Positions 1 through 8,501 of a DNA stretch of 64,000 bases are shown here, one piece after another. The position numbers and the translations under genes are program-made. Below the pieces are notes generated by a model. It saw only the letters and a list, made by a program, of their open reading frames with translations. It made no database searches and was not told the DNA's origin. Every line of letters starts with the position of its first letter. The stretch's first letter is position 1. Source of the DNA: Puia sp963703355 (GTDB lineage: Bacteria > Bacteroidota > Bacteroidia > Chitinophagales > Chitinophagaceae); NCBI GenBank assembly GCA_963703355.1, contig OY969813.1, forward strand, positions 744,001 through 808,000, in the 5' to 3' direction.

Positions 1-241
1 GCCGCGACTGCCAATTTTCCATGTTGGATATTCTTACGTCTTTAATCGGCAAGCGTTGATTTCTCCCATGTACCAAAGGAACCGATAAGGAGACGGCACC
101 CTGGGATCCGGCAACAATACACCGGTTCCGAAAACTCATTTTTCGGTAGGTTTCATATATATCATATAATACATATGTCTCTTTAAATAAAGCAACTACA
201 GAAGTGATTGGTGGAAAATATTGTAATTCAGATAGTACCAT
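1..241 (-). CDS. WbqC-like family protein, N-terminal 80 residues (runs off left edge)
   Basis: Reading the minus strand from the ATG at 241 gives 80 codons without a stop to the window edge. The peptide opens with MVLSELQYFPP and contains ETYRKMSFRNRCIVAG, then SLSVPLVHGRNQ and ending in NMENWQSR. This order (ELQYFP near the start, a YxK-x-SxRNR segment, a beta-strand LSVPLVxG, and a final NWQ-R) matches the start of the WbqC family, a family of unknown biochemistry often found in O-antigen and lipopolysaccharide gene clusters. A possible -7 promoter box (TAGTTTTG, minus strand, 260-267) lies just upstream, but I see no matching -33 box. The C-terminal half is outside the window. The family call rests on remembered motifs; the exact function is unknown. 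Confidence 0.8.
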   Translation of the reverse strand, partial: MVLSELQYFPPITSVVALFKETYVLYDIYETYRKMSFRNRCIVAGSQGAVSLSVPLVHGRNQRLPIKDVRISNMENWQSR

Positions 242-537
242 GTATATAAACGGTCTTTGCAAAACTATGCATTTTTTTCTCCAGAATATGTGGTATCAAC
301 TCGGAAATTCTTCTATATGTACAAGAGTTATGAGACTTTACAAGTTGACAGTCAATACTATATTTAAAATAAGTCTACTAAATAATTTGTGCTTTTATTT
401 TTGGCAATCGAGGGTTTTAAAAATGACCATTACCTAATATTCTTAGTATTGAAAATCGAGGCAATTAGGTCCTTTTTTTCGGAAGAAGCGAATGATCGAC
501 TGAAATTAATTAGTTGGATTATTTAATTGTGGGAACA
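242..537. other. Intergenic stretch with no supported gene
   Basis: This AT-rich stretch separates the divergent side of the WbqC-like gene from the 3' end of the RlmK-like gene. The open frame on the plus strand from 204 to 437 is antisense to the WbqC start, has biased composition and no recognisable domain, so I do not call it. A weak CCTAAT/ATTAGG inverted pair near 432-470 followed by a run of T is seen, but its loop is too long to be a convincing terminator. Confidence 0.5.
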
Positions 538-1467
538 CTATTCTTTCGAAATCAGAAAACAGAAGCGATGGAGTTTTCCCTGGAAATCAAAAGGAGTAGT
601 TGATTTGGTGATGTCTTTTATTTTGCAGTTAAGAAGAAATTCTGCCTGCATCTGAAAACGACTGAAGTTGGTACTAAAGTAGAGCACCCCTCCCGGTTTT
701 ATGGCTGTGAGAACCTGGTTAATCATCATGGGATGATCGCGCTGAATGTCCAGAAAATCATCCATTCTTTTACTATTACTAAACGTGGGCGGATCCATAA
801 TTACCAGGTCAAAATATTCCGGCGAAAGGTTCTTCAGATATTGCATTACGTCTTCATGGATATAGATATGTTTAACCGGATTTAAAAGACCATTTATTTC
901 CATGTTTTCCGTTGCCCATTTCAGGTATGTTTTAGACAGATCCACTGAAACAACTTCAGCAGCATGACCGGCTGCAGCGTAAACCGAAAAGGAACCCGTA
1001 TAACAAAAGAGATTAAGTACTTTTTTACCCTGAGCGATTTCCCGCACCTGATTTCGGGTAATCCGGTGATCCAGGAACAGTCCTGTGTCCAGGTAATCGG
1101 TCAGGTTAATTTTAAATAACAGTCCCTGTTCTCTTGCGATCATGAATTCCTTTTCATCATCCAGTTTTTGATACTGGTCCTGGCGGCTGGTTTTGCGCTG
1201 ACGCGTTCTTAGGGCAATTTGAGCCGTTGTAATGCCGGTTATTTCCGCGACAATGGTTTTACATTCTTCGAGCCAAAGCAGGTGTTCTTCCTCGTCCATA
1301 TGATGATTGCGACGATATTCTGCCATATATATCCAGTCCTCATATATTTCAATGCAAAAGGGAAATTCGGGCAGGTCGTGGTCGTAAATGCGGTAACAAC
1401 TCAGATTCTGACGCCTCGCAGCTTTGCTGATATGACGGAACACTTTGCTGAGCCGGTTACTGAACAT
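538..1467 (-). CDS. RlmK-like class I SAM-dependent rRNA methyltransferase
   Basis: The 309-residue product resembles the C-terminal (RlmK) half of E. coli RlmL/RlmKL, which methylates N7 of a guanine in 23S rRNA. Seen: an N-terminal FSNRLSKVFRHI segment, a central beta-hairpin region, the SAM-binding motif NLFCYTGSFSVYAAAG at about residues 152-167, an acidic VDLSK loop, and the catalytic-type DPPTFSNSKRMDDF at about 225. The fused THUMP-RlmL half is absent, so this is a stand-alone form. I chose the ATG at 1467 because MFSNRL aligns with the start of RlmK; the open frame extends upstream only through a TTG at 1506 and two ATGs. It lies 52 bp downstream of the deacetylase gene on the same strand and may be co-transcribed. 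The precise target base is inferred. Confidence 0.85.
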   Translation of the reverse strand: MFSNRLSKVFRHISKAARRQNLSCYRIYDHDLPEFPFCIEIYEDWIYMAEYRRNHHMDEEEHLLWLEECKTIVAEITGITTAQIALRTRQRKTSRQDQYQKLDDEKEFMIAREQGLLFKINLTDYLDTGLFLDHRITRNQVREIAQGKKVLNLFCYTGSFSVYAAAGHAAEVVSVDLSKTYLKWATENMEINGLLNPVKHIYIHEDVMQYLKNLSPEYFDLVIMDPPTFSNSKRMDDFLDIQRDHPMMINQVLTAIKPGGVLYFSTNFSRFQMQAEFLLNCKIKDITKSTTPFDFQGKLHRFCFLISKE

Positions 1468-1519
1468 GGTTGCCTTATCCGGAGACATCATAAGGCAAGA
1501 TACCAAGATTCAATTTTTA

Positions 1520-2401
1520 TTAAAAGTCACGTACGATACCCTGATGCAGGGCTGCGCCGGACCAGCTACCGGGAACGATAATTCTTCTAATACAATATAA
1601 GGGGTCTTCTGTATCTGGTTTTTCGTTAAGCTGGAAAGCAGCTACAAATCCACGTTTTTTGAGTTCGGGAAATGCCGCTGTATTCCATAAACCGAATGGA
1701 TAAGCGAAGTAACGAATGTTCCTGCCTGTAATCTGTTCGAGCGTTTTGGTGGGTTTATCCAATTGGGTTACCCAGTCATTGCCCTCGTATTTCTTTACAT
1801 TGTGGTGATCCCAGGTATGCGATCCGATGGTATTTCCATCATCTGAAAGCGCACGTACCTGGTCCCTGCTCATATAATGTGGTTTTCCCAGGGAAACGGT
1901 CATAATAAAAAACAATCCTTTGAAACCATATTTTTTCATTTCAGGATAAGCTACGGTAAACTGGTCCAGATCCGTGTCGTCAAAACTCAATATGATGGGT
2001 TTTGCAGGAAGAGGGGTTCCCGTTATCAGATAGGAATAAAGTTGATCAGGAGAAATGGTATGATACCCGCTGTCGGCAAGCATACGCATCTGAGCTGCGA
2101 AAGCTGCGGGAGGTACAATATAATCCCTGGATATTTTAGAATCAGTCAGTTTCCAATCACGGATCTGATGATAACAAAGAATCGGAACCTGCTTTCTCTT
2201 GAGTATAACGGATGCTCTTGGGATCGTTAATTTGGCATGTAACTCAGTTGGTGTCGTCGATTCTTCGTCTGTTGAAGCGGATGTAAGTGATCCTGTAAAT
2301 GAAGCCGTTGTGGGTTGGGTAAATTCGGCAGAAATTCTATTATCGGGCAATGAATTACAGGATACAATAAATAGCAGTAAACAGCATAAGGGCAGTTTCA
2401 T
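1520..2401 (-). CDS. Polysaccharide deacetylase family lipoprotein
   Basis: This 293-residue protein begins with a lipoprotein signal (hydrophobic run then IVSC, Cys15), so it is probably anchored in an envelope membrane. A low-complexity Ser/Thr linker (about 25-60) leads to a NodB-homology (carbohydrate esterase 4) domain. Visible motifs: VPILCYHQI (72-80), motif 1 SFDDTDLDQ (Asp141, Asp142), motif 2 SHTWDHH (His195 and His199, metal ligands), and AYPFG (233-237). Motif 1 reads FDDT where FDDG is more usual, which is tolerated in the family. Such enzymes remove N- or O-acetyl groups from peptidoglycan, chitin-like or exported polysaccharides; the substrate cannot be told here. No partner synthase is adjacent. 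Confidence 0.88.
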   Translation of the reverse strand: MKLPLCCLLLFIVSCNSLPDNRISAEFTQPTTASFTGSLTSASTDEESTTPTELHAKLTIPRASVILKRKQVPILCYHQIRDWKLTDSKISRDYIVPPAAFAAQMRMLADSGYHTISPDQLYSYLITGTPLPAKPIILSFDDTDLDQFTVAYPEMKKYGFKGLFFIMTVSLGKPHYMSRDQVRALSDDGNTIGSHTWDHHNVKKYEGNDWVTQLDKPTKTLEQITGRNIRYFAYPFGLWNTAAFPELKKRGFVAAFQLNEKPDTEDPLYCIRRIIVPGSWSGAALHQGIVRDF

Positions 2402-2507
2402 GAGATCGGATTTCAGATAGGATAACGCTGTTACCCCATCTATTTATTGCGTTGGTGCGTATCCAGTTTCATGTAAATTGCAGCAGTCTAATTTTAAAAC
2501 TTTTTCC

Positions 2508-3620
2508 ATGCGCTGGAATCTTATTTTTCTTTTTGTATTCAGTTTTATTTCGTGTTTTTCCCAGGATCCCTATCTTTTCATTGGTACTTATACGAATGGT
2601 GCGAGTAAGGGTATTTATGTATATCGTTTTAACACATCAACAGGTACAGGCACCGAAGTCAGCACGACGGCAGCAAAAAATCCGTCTTACCTGAGTATTT
2701 CATCCGATGGCAAACATGTATATGCAACCGATGAAAATGAAACTGGCGGAGCGGTGGGCGCTTATGCATTTGAACCATCAACGGGCAAACTTGTATTCCT
2801 GAATTCGCAGTCCAGTGGTGGAACCTGTCCCTGTTATGTTACGGAAGATAAATCTGCGAAATGGGTATTTGTTGCCAACTATTGTTCAGGAAGTCTCGCA
2901 GCTTTGCCGGTAAATACCGATGGTTCACTTGCTCCCGCCATGCAGATCATTCAGCAACTGGGAAAGGGGCCCGACACAGCCAGACAGGAAACAGGGCATG
3001 TACATTCAACTATTTTCTCGCCGGATGAAAAATTTTTGCTCACGGCAAATCTTGGTACAGATCAGGAACACGTGTATGCATTTAATGCAAACCAAAATAT
3101 TCCGCTCACCGATCGTTATGATTCGGTCGTTTCGCTGACACCTGGTACGGGACCAAGGCATATCAGCTTTCTGCCTGCTAAAAACAACGTCTACATTGTT
3201 GGCGAACTAACGGGCACCGTAGACGCTTTTCATTTTGACGATCAAACCGGCAAGCTTACGCATTTTCAAAGAATAAGAACGACTCCTGAATCGTTTAACG
3301 GTGATCCGGGGAGCGCTGACATTCATATAAGTCCCAATGGAAAATTTCTTTATGCTACCAATCGTGGTACCGCGAATTCCATAGCGGTGTTTGCCATTCA
3401 AAACGATGGCAGTCTTATAAGTAAACAAATCATTTCTGTAAAGGGTAAACATCCCAGGAATTTTGTAATTGATCCAACCGGTCATTTTTTACTGGTTGCC
3501 AACAGGGATTCAGACAACGTCGTTATTTTTTCCATCGACCCAGTGAATGGACTATTAAAAGCAACCGGAAAGGAAATCAGCATACCGAATCCGGTTTGTC
3601 TGAAGTTTTTGGCCAATTGA
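2508..3620 (+). CDS. Exported seven-bladed beta-propeller lactonase (Pgl/YbhE-type)
   Basis: The 370-residue product has a signal peptide (MRWNLIFLFVFSFISCFSQ) and then a repetitive propeller: GTYTNGASKGIYVY, KNPSYLSISSDGKHVYATDE, HVHSTIFSPDEKFLLTAN, GPRHISFLP, SADIHISPNGKFLYATNR and HPRNFVIDPTGHFLLVAN mark successive blades. This is the lactonase family that includes 6-phosphogluconolactonase (YbhE/Pgl) and carboxymuconate-cycle relatives. I chose the ATG at 2508 because it begins the signal peptide; the frame is open from 2478. An exported copy cannot act on cytosolic 6-phosphogluconolactone, so a free sugar lactone such as glucono-lactone is a likelier substrate (inference). A gluconokinase lies 3 kb away. 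The stop codon is followed at once by a heptamer tandem array. Confidence 0.85.
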   Translation: MRWNLIFLFVFSFISCFSQDPYLFIGTYTNGASKGIYVYRFNTSTGTGTEVSTTAAKNPSYLSISSDGKHVYATDENETGGAVGAYAFEPSTGKLVFLNSQSSGGTCPCYVTEDKSAKWVFVANYCSGSLAALPVNTDGSLAPAMQIIQQLGKGPDTARQETGHVHSTIFSPDEKFLLTANLGTDQEHVYAFNANQNIPLTDRYDSVVSLTPGTGPRHISFLPAKNNVYIVGELTGTVDAFHFDDQTGKLTHFQRIRTTPESFNGDPGSADIHISPNGKFLYATNRGTANSIAVFAIQNDGSLISKQIISVKGKHPRNFVIDPTGHFLLVANRDSDNVVIFSIDPVNGLLKATGKEISIPNPVCLKFLAN

Positions 3621-3676
3621 TGAACGCTGAACGCTGAACGCTGAACGCTAAACGCTAAACGCTAAACGCTAAACGT
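3621..3676 (+). repeat. Eight-copy 7-bp tandem array starting right after the lactonase stop
   Basis: Four exact copies of TGAACGC (3621-3648) are followed by three copies of TAAACGC and one TAAACGT (3649-3676). The array begins at the first base after the TGA stop codon at 3618-3620. Because 7 is not a multiple of 3, the TGA triplets of the first block and the TAA triplets of the second block fall in all three forward frames. The shift from TGA to TAA halfway suggests one mutated unit was then amplified. Confidence 0.95.
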
Positions 3677-3703
3677 GGGTTTGATTAATGAAAAATTAAA
3701 AAA

Positions 3704-4117
3704 ATGTGGTGGGTTTATGCATTACTGTCTGCTTTATTTGCATCGCTGACGGCGATATTTGCGAAAATCGGCGTATCGAACGTAAACGCCAATTTGGCTA
3801 CCGCCATTCGAACGATTGTTATCTTAATCATCGCCTGGGCCATCGTTGTTTTCCGGGGAGAATATAAAACCATTACAGGCATTTCCAAACACAGTTTGTT
3901 TTTTCTAATCATATCCGGCATTGCAACCGGTCTTTCGTGGATTTTTTATTTTAAAGCGTTGCAAATCGGAAAAGTGTCGCAGGTAGCGCCGGTAGACAAA
4001 CTAAGTGTTGCCCTTACTATTGTACTCTCGGTACTGTTTCTTGGTGAAATGATTTCCTGGAAAACGGCGCTTGGAGCGCTATTGATCATCGGGGGAACGA
4101 TCGTATTAATAGTATGA
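3704..4117 (+). CDS. Half-size EamA-family membrane transporter
   Basis: The 137-residue product is almost entirely membrane-embedded, with about five hydrophobic segments (residues 2-20, 32-50, 65-82, 96-112 and 117-136). It matches a single EamA domain: an N-terminal WWVYALLSALFASLTAIFAK, a YFKALQIGKVSQVAPVDKLS stretch and a C-terminal LGEMISWKTALGALLIIGG. Full drug/metabolite transporters carry two such domains, so this short form is expected to work as a dimer. The substrate is unknown. It stands alone on the plus strand between the heptamer array and the convergent nucleotidase gene. Confidence 0.85.
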   Translation: MWWVYALLSALFASLTAIFAKIGVSNVNANLATAIRTIVILIIAWAIVVFRGEYKTITGISKHSLFFLIISGIATGLSWIFYFKALQIGKVSQVAPVDKLSVALTIVLSVLFLGEMISWKTALGALLIIGGTIVLIV

Positions 4118-4152
4118 TACTGAATTTTAATCAGGAAGAATATCCTTTTCAG

Positions 4153-4701
4153 TTATTTCAATGCAGCGAAAAAAGTGAGTATTTCCTCCCAGTTATTCAA
4201 ACGCTTGTGATGATGTACGTTCACATTATGAGAAGCTGAGAAGAGTAATGGTATACCCGAAAAATGATCCAGGTTTTTAATGTGATCGTCGATCAGGTAG
4301 TCTGTTTTTATAATACTCTTATCTCCGCAGAATACAATATTCGTCCAGGAGATAAAAGGAAAATGTTCCTCGAGCCATTGTTTCTTTTCAAAAAGTGAAA
4401 GCGGAAATTCCATTGCGGCTGAAACAATATACACGTCAAAATCCTCCATGAGTTTTTTTATCGCAGAAACTCCGCCAGGAATTAAGGGAAGGGTTCTGAA
4501 GAAGCCGGGTGTATGAACATATCTTCTGACGGCCGTCTTATCAGGGAAGGCAATATTTTCCGGAATACCGAGCAATGATTTTCTGTTTACTTTCTCTCCC
4601 GATTCTGTTTCATAGTATTGAATGAAATGCGTTTCGGTGTCTGCCAGTACGCCATCCATGTCTACAGCAATGGTAGTACGGCGCGGTTTTTTTTCTTCCA
4701 T
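4153..4701 (-). CDS. 5'(3')-deoxyribonucleotidase-like HAD phosphatase
   Basis: The 182-residue protein opens with the HAD motif I VDMDGVLAD (nucleophile Asp and general-acid Asp, residues 14-22), followed by a small cap region, motif II IVSAAMEFP (about residue 94) and motif III/IV KTDYLIDDHIKNL (about 131-143). Order and size fit the cytosolic 5'-nucleotidase, deoxy (NT5C-type) family, which dephosphorylates deoxynucleoside monophosphates. It is separated by only 2 bp from the upstream DinB-fold gene, so the two are probably co-transcribed. Substrate preference is inferred from family only. Confidence 0.82.
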   Translation of the reverse strand: MEEKKPRRTTIAVDMDGVLADTETHFIQYYETESGEKVNRKSLLGIPENIAFPDKTAVRRYVHTPGFFRTLPLIPGGVSAIKKLMEDFDVYIVSAAMEFPLSLFEKKQWLEEHFPFISWTNIVFCGDKSIIKTDYLIDDHIKNLDHFSGIPLLFSASHNVNVHHHKRLNNWEEILTFFAALK

Positions 4702-4703
4702 TG

Positions 4704-5222
4704 TTAAAGATATCTCTCCCGCAAAATATTGAGGTGATGTTTATGATGCCCGTAAATCAGGTTCACAAGTAATCGCACAGAAACAGGAAATCCGTTTGCG
4801 GTGCCCTTTCTGTTTAATGCTTCATCTGATAATGATTCTATAAACGAAATACTGGCTTCCCGCACGCTGGAATATTCTCTCAAAATGTCTTCCTTCTCTC
4901 TTTCATTTGCCCCTGCATTTGCTGCGAATAAACTCTCTTCAAATCCGGGTAATGCCGTCTCATCTCCCCGTGAGAATCGCAATGCACGATATACAAAAAT
5001 TCTTTCGCAGTCAGACAAATGAACCAGCATATCTTTAATAGTCCATTTATCTTTTTCGTATCGGTAATGCATCTTCTCTGCTGAAAGCGGATTGATCAAC
5101 TCTTCCGTTTCTGAAAATATATCTTCAAGGTGTATGAGCAGGTTACCATCATCTGGCACGTTATTGATGTAACGCTGATAAAACGGCGCCATCGTTTCTG
5201 TTGGCTTATAAATCTTTATCAA
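4704..5222 (-). CDS. DinB-fold (DinB_2) putative metal-dependent protein
   Basis: The 172-residue product has the four-helix-bundle pattern of the DinB/DfsB superfamily: an N-terminal PFYQRYINNVPDDG segment, KDKWTIKDMLVHLSDCERIF with a putative metal-ligand His, an FEESLFAANAG region and a C-terminal NLIYGHHKHHLNILRERY that supplies further His ligands. Members include thiol-dependent transferases and hydrolases, and many have no known role. The frame starts with TTG at 5222. The next ATG (MAPFYQRY) would cut into the conserved N-terminus, so TTG is favoured. A TAATTTTG box (5242-5249, minus strand) lies about 20 bp upstream. Confidence 0.8.
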   Translation of the reverse strand: MIKIYKPTETMAPFYQRYINNVPDDGNLLIHLEDIFSETEELINPLSAEKMHYRYEKDKWTIKDMLVHLSDCERIFVYRALRFSRGDETALPGFEESLFAANAGANEREKEDILREYSSVREASISFIESLSDEALNRKGTANGFPVSVRLLVNLIYGHHKHHLNILRERYL

Positions 5223-5286
5223 ATTCTGGACGTTCAGGAAACAAAATTAAGAAACTCGTTTCAATACGTTATCCTATTTTTAATTC

Positions 5287-6834
5287 ATGAAAAAAATGCT
5301 GCTGATTGTCTGGCTGTTCATTTCTCTGAGTGCCATTTCGCAACCGCTTCGTTCCTATGAGATCGACAGCGTGGTTGAAAAAGTTAGAAGCGTTTTTAAT
5401 GTTCCTGGCATCGCAGTGGCAGTCATAAAAGACGGTAAGATTGCTCATTCCAGAGGATATGGCGTTCGTTCACTTAATTCGGGTTTGCCTGTGGATGAAA
5501 ATACTTTGTTTGGAATCGCTTCAAACAGCAAAGCGTTTACCGCTTTTGCGTTGGGTATCCTGGTAGATGAGGGCAAGATTTCCTGGGATGATAAAGTTCG
5601 CAAGTGGATTCCTGAATTTAAGCTATACAACCCTTATGTAACAGAAGAATTTACCATACGCGATCTGTTGACCCATCGAAGCGGACTTGGGTTGGGTGCG
5701 GGTGATCTTATGTTATTTCCAGATTCCAGTGATTTCGAATTAAAAGATGTTCTATACAACCTTCAGTTTCTTAAACAGGCATCGGGTTTTCGAACAAAAT
5801 TTGACTATGATAACAATTTGTATATCGTCGCAGGGGAAATCGTTAAAAGAGTCAGTGGTCTATCATGGGACGATTTCGTAGAAACCCGTATCATGCAACC
5901 CATCGGCATGCAAAAAAGCGCCGGTTCGTTCGACAGGCTGAAGGATAAATCAGATGTAATAGACGGACATGCGAAGGTTGACGGCCAAGTAAAAGTCATT
6001 GCACGCAGTTCGAGGAAATTCGATCACTCTGCGGGTGGTATCAACGCCAATATTTCAGATTTGAGTAAATGGGTCTCCCTGCTGCTTGCACAAGGAAAAT
6101 ATGGCGCTCAGGGAAAATCGTTATACAGTGCGGCAATACAAGAGGAGATCTGGTCTCCACAAACCATCATGAAACTGGATGAACCAGGATATTACAATAC
6201 ACACTTTAAAGCCTACGGTCTTGGTTTTTTTATGAAGGATGTGATGGGTTATAAAGAACTCAGTCATTCCGGTGAGATTGAGGGTATGGTGACGCAGATT
6301 ACGATGATACCCGAATTGAAACTTGGCATTATTGTACTGACCAATCAGCAGGAAACAGATGCTTTCACTGCGATTACAAATGAAATCGAAGATGGTTATC
6401 TCGGGTTAAAACGAAAGGACTGGATAAACGAACTCGTTCAATCCAACAATGCTGCGTTGGCGCACTCCAAAACAATAACAGACTCCATCCTGGCCGAAAT
6501 AAATAAATCGAAACTGACTTCGGCAAAGATTGGTAACGACATGTATTCCGGAAAATATCAGGACTCCTGGCTGGGTGAAGTAACCATTTCCATTAAAAAT
6601 GGCAAGTATTGGTTCGACTCAAAACGTTCACCGAAACTAACTGGTGAAATGATACCCTTTAAAGGGAACAGCTTTGTAGTTATTTGGCGTGACAGAAGTA
6701 TGGATGCGGACGCTTTTGCAATTTTCCAGTTAGATCAAAATGGGAAAGCGGCAACTTTTAAAATGAAACCAGTGTCGCCTTTAACAGACTTCAGTTATGA
6801 TTTCCAGGATCTTGATTTCAAGAGGTTGGAATAA
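5287..6834 (+). CDS. Exported serine hydrolase of the class C beta-lactamase family, with DUF3471-like C-terminus
   Basis: The 515-residue product has a signal peptide (residues 1-19, ending AISQP) and a beta-lactamase/D-Ala-D-Ala-carboxypeptidase-like domain. Catalytic motifs are visible: S79-N-S-K82 (SxxK), Y174-D-N176 (YxN) and HSG in LSHSGEIEGM near residue 331 (the KTG-box equivalent). A C-terminal domain of roughly 100 residues (YSGKYQDSWLGEVTISIKN onwards) resembles DUF3471. Family members are esterases, peptidases or peptidoglycan-modifying enzymes; a true beta-lactamase is unlikely given the extra domain. It runs tail-to-tail with the gluconokinase gene, 4 bp apart. Confidence 0.88.
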   Translation: MKKMLLIVWLFISLSAISQPLRSYEIDSVVEKVRSVFNVPGIAVAVIKDGKIAHSRGYGVRSLNSGLPVDENTLFGIASNSKAFTAFALGILVDEGKISWDDKVRKWIPEFKLYNPYVTEEFTIRDLLTHRSGLGLGAGDLMLFPDSSDFELKDVLYNLQFLKQASGFRTKFDYDNNLYIVAGEIVKRVSGLSWDDFVETRIMQPIGMQKSAGSFDRLKDKSDVIDGHAKVDGQVKVIARSSRKFDHSAGGINANISDLSKWVSLLLAQGKYGAQGKSLYSAAIQEEIWSPQTIMKLDEPGYYNTHFKAYGLGFFMKDVMGYKELSHSGEIEGMVTQITMIPELKLGIIVLTNQQETDAFTAITNEIEDGYLGLKRKDWINELVQSNNAALAHSKTITDSILAEINKSKLTSAKIGNDMYSGKYQDSWLGEVTISIKNGKYWFDSKRSPKLTGEMIPFKGNSFVVIWRDRSMDADAFAIFQLDQNGKAATFKMKPVSPLTDFSYDFQDLDFKRLE

Positions 6835-6838
6835 TCAT

Positions 6839-8272
6839 TTAAATAAATTCATCTTTCAGCAATTCGTATATATGCTGAAATTTTTCGAAAGCAAACTGAT
6901 AAGTCGCATGTGCTGCGGCATCAGGAAAATAAGTTTTGGTGATATCCGGAATTGCATTGGTTTGAAAACCCATTGCATGCATTCCACACTTGGCGGCTCC
7001 CCAGGCTGAATTTTCAACCGTTTCACAAATCAATACGGGGAGGCCAAATATATCAGCCAAAATCTGAAGCCACAACTCATTGCGTGCGAAACCACCCGTT
7101 GCATAAATATTATGGATCACAGTTTTTTCAAAAAGCGGCTGACTGATCGCATATAAACAATAGATCGTGCCTTCCAGTGTTGCCCTGATAACTTCAGCCT
7201 GTCCATGCGCTATCGTGAGGCCAAACAAAACGCCCGTTGCTTTGGAATTCCAGACAGGTGCTCTTTCTCCCAACAGATAAGGGAGAAAAATGAGTCCATT
7301 TGAACCCGGACCGACTGCAATGGCTTTATCTAAAAAGTGATTGACATTTTCTTCAGTGCGAAATAAACTTTCCCTAAGCCATTGCAAAATAATACCGCCA
7401 TTGTTACTCGCTCCACCCACCAGCCAGTGTTGTTTGTCCACATAATAACAAAACGTTCTCATAGCCATGTCTATCTGCTGATTTTTTACGATAATTCGCG
7501 CAGCGCTACTGGTACCTACCGTTACTACCAGAGATCCTTCCTGCTCCGTTGCACCGATGTTTGCCATGGCGCCATCACTGCCTCCAATGACAAATGGAGT
7601 ATTTTTTAATTGCGGAAATAACTTCGGTGCATATAACACTTCTTCCATTTCAACAATGGTAGAAAGTTTATCCGGCGCAAGACCCAGTTGATGCAGGATC
7701 CATGGATCCCACGTTCTGGTTTCCCGATTCATCAAACCCGTAGCGGCAGCAATAGAAGCATCCACGACGTAGGTTCCAAATAATTTGTAAAAAACATATT
7801 CTTTTATGCCGATAAATTTAGAAGCTTCGTTGTAAATGTCCGGCTGATTTTCTCTTATCCAAAACAACTTGCAAAATGGAGACATGGCATGAACAGGTAA
7901 TCCTGTTCTTTGGTAAAAAGCCATGGCGTTATTTTCCGTGTGAATTTTCGTTGCAATTTGACCGGCTCTGTTGTCGGCCCAAATAATGGAAGGTGAAATG
8001 GCTTCCCCGTCTTTATCTAATGCAATCAGACTATGCATAGCTGAACTGAAGGCAACAAGTTGGGGAAGATGTGGAGAAAGTTCTTGAAGAATATTTTCCA
8101 CAGTTTTAACGACGGCCTGAAAAATTTCATCCGGATCCTGTTCGCTCCAGTCGGGTTTCGGGTGTTTAATTGAATAGGACAGGGAATGTTCGCACAAAGA
8201 TTTTCCATCTCCGGAAAAAGCAATTGTTTTCACTGAAGTGGTTCCGATGTCAAGACCGATAAAGTATTTCAT
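6839..8272 (-). CDS. gntK: Gluconokinase-like FGGY carbohydrate kinase
   Basis: The 477-residue protein has both actin-like halves of the FGGY family: N-terminal YFIGLDIGTTSVKTIAF, the sugar-binding IIWADNRAG, SIAAATGLMNRETRTWD, FVIGGSDGAMANIGA, VVTVGTSSAAR and C-terminal FLPYLLGERAPVWN and YATGGFARNELWLQIL. Spacing and the GLMN and GGSDG motifs fit the gluconokinase subgroup (phosphorylation of gluconate to 6-phosphogluconate) better than xylulokinase or glycerol kinase. The start at 8272 (MKYFIGLDIG) is preferred over the more upstream ATG at 8290. No gluconate permease or 6-phosphogluconate dehydrogenase is nearby. An exported lactonase at 2508-3620 could supply gluconate. Confidence 0.85.
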   Translation of the reverse strand: MKYFIGLDIGTTSVKTIAFSGDGKSLCEHSLSYSIKHPKPDWSEQDPDEIFQAVVKTVENILQELSPHLPQLVAFSSAMHSLIALDKDGEAISPSIIWADNRAGQIATKIHTENNAMAFYQRTGLPVHAMSPFCKLFWIRENQPDIYNEASKFIGIKEYVFYKLFGTYVVDASIAAATGLMNRETRTWDPWILHQLGLAPDKLSTIVEMEEVLYAPKLFPQLKNTPFVIGGSDGAMANIGATEQEGSLVVTVGTSSAARIIVKNQQIDMAMRTFCYYVDKQHWLVGGASNNGGIILQWLRESLFRTEENVNHFLDKAIAVGPGSNGLIFLPYLLGERAPVWNSKATGVLFGLTIAHGQAEVIRATLEGTIYCLYAISQPLFEKTVIHNIYATGGFARNELWLQILADIFGLPVLICETVENSAWGAAKCGMHAMGFQTNAIPDITKTYFPDAAAHATYQFAFEKFQHIYELLKDEFI

Positions 8273-8312
8273 ATTGCCCTTGAGGGTCAAATATAATTAC
8301 TTAACTGTCCTG

Positions 8313-8501
8313 CTAATTCAACACAAAAGAATTGTATGAAAAATGCGATGCGGTAACAGGAGGAACTGTAGGTGCCGGATCAGCATCGGGAGGTTGGGGC
8401 GTGGGTTCGGTAGGTGGCCATTCAGGTCGAGGTTTAGGTGATGGATCATCCGGCCCGTCGATATTACAAATGAAATAGGAATGTATAATGGCAGACATCA
8501 T
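8313..8501 (-). CDS. Short proline-rich peptide (62 aa), unknown
   Basis: The reading frame encodes a short hydrophobic head (MMSAIIHSYFICNI), a strongly Pro/Asp/Glu-rich middle (DGPDDPSPKPRPEWPP and PPDADPAPTVPP), and a tail SHFSYNSFVLN. I do not recognise it. In favour of a real gene: on the minus strand a TTTG (8548-8551) lies 20 bp from TATGTTAT (8520-8527), the spacing of a Bacteroidota promoter with a degenerate -7 box, and the frame lies just upstream of gluconokinase on the same strand. Against it: short length and a biased composition that may arise by chance from a C-rich stretch. Confidence 0.4.
   Translation of the reverse strand: MMSAIIHSYFICNIDGPDDPSPKPRPEWPPTEPTPQPPDADPAPTVPPVTASHFSYNSFVLN

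Noticed and set aside
204..437. 77-codon open frame on the plus strand
   Set aside because: It is partly antisense to the WbqC-like start, has unusual composition and no domain; the minus-strand frame matches a known family instead.
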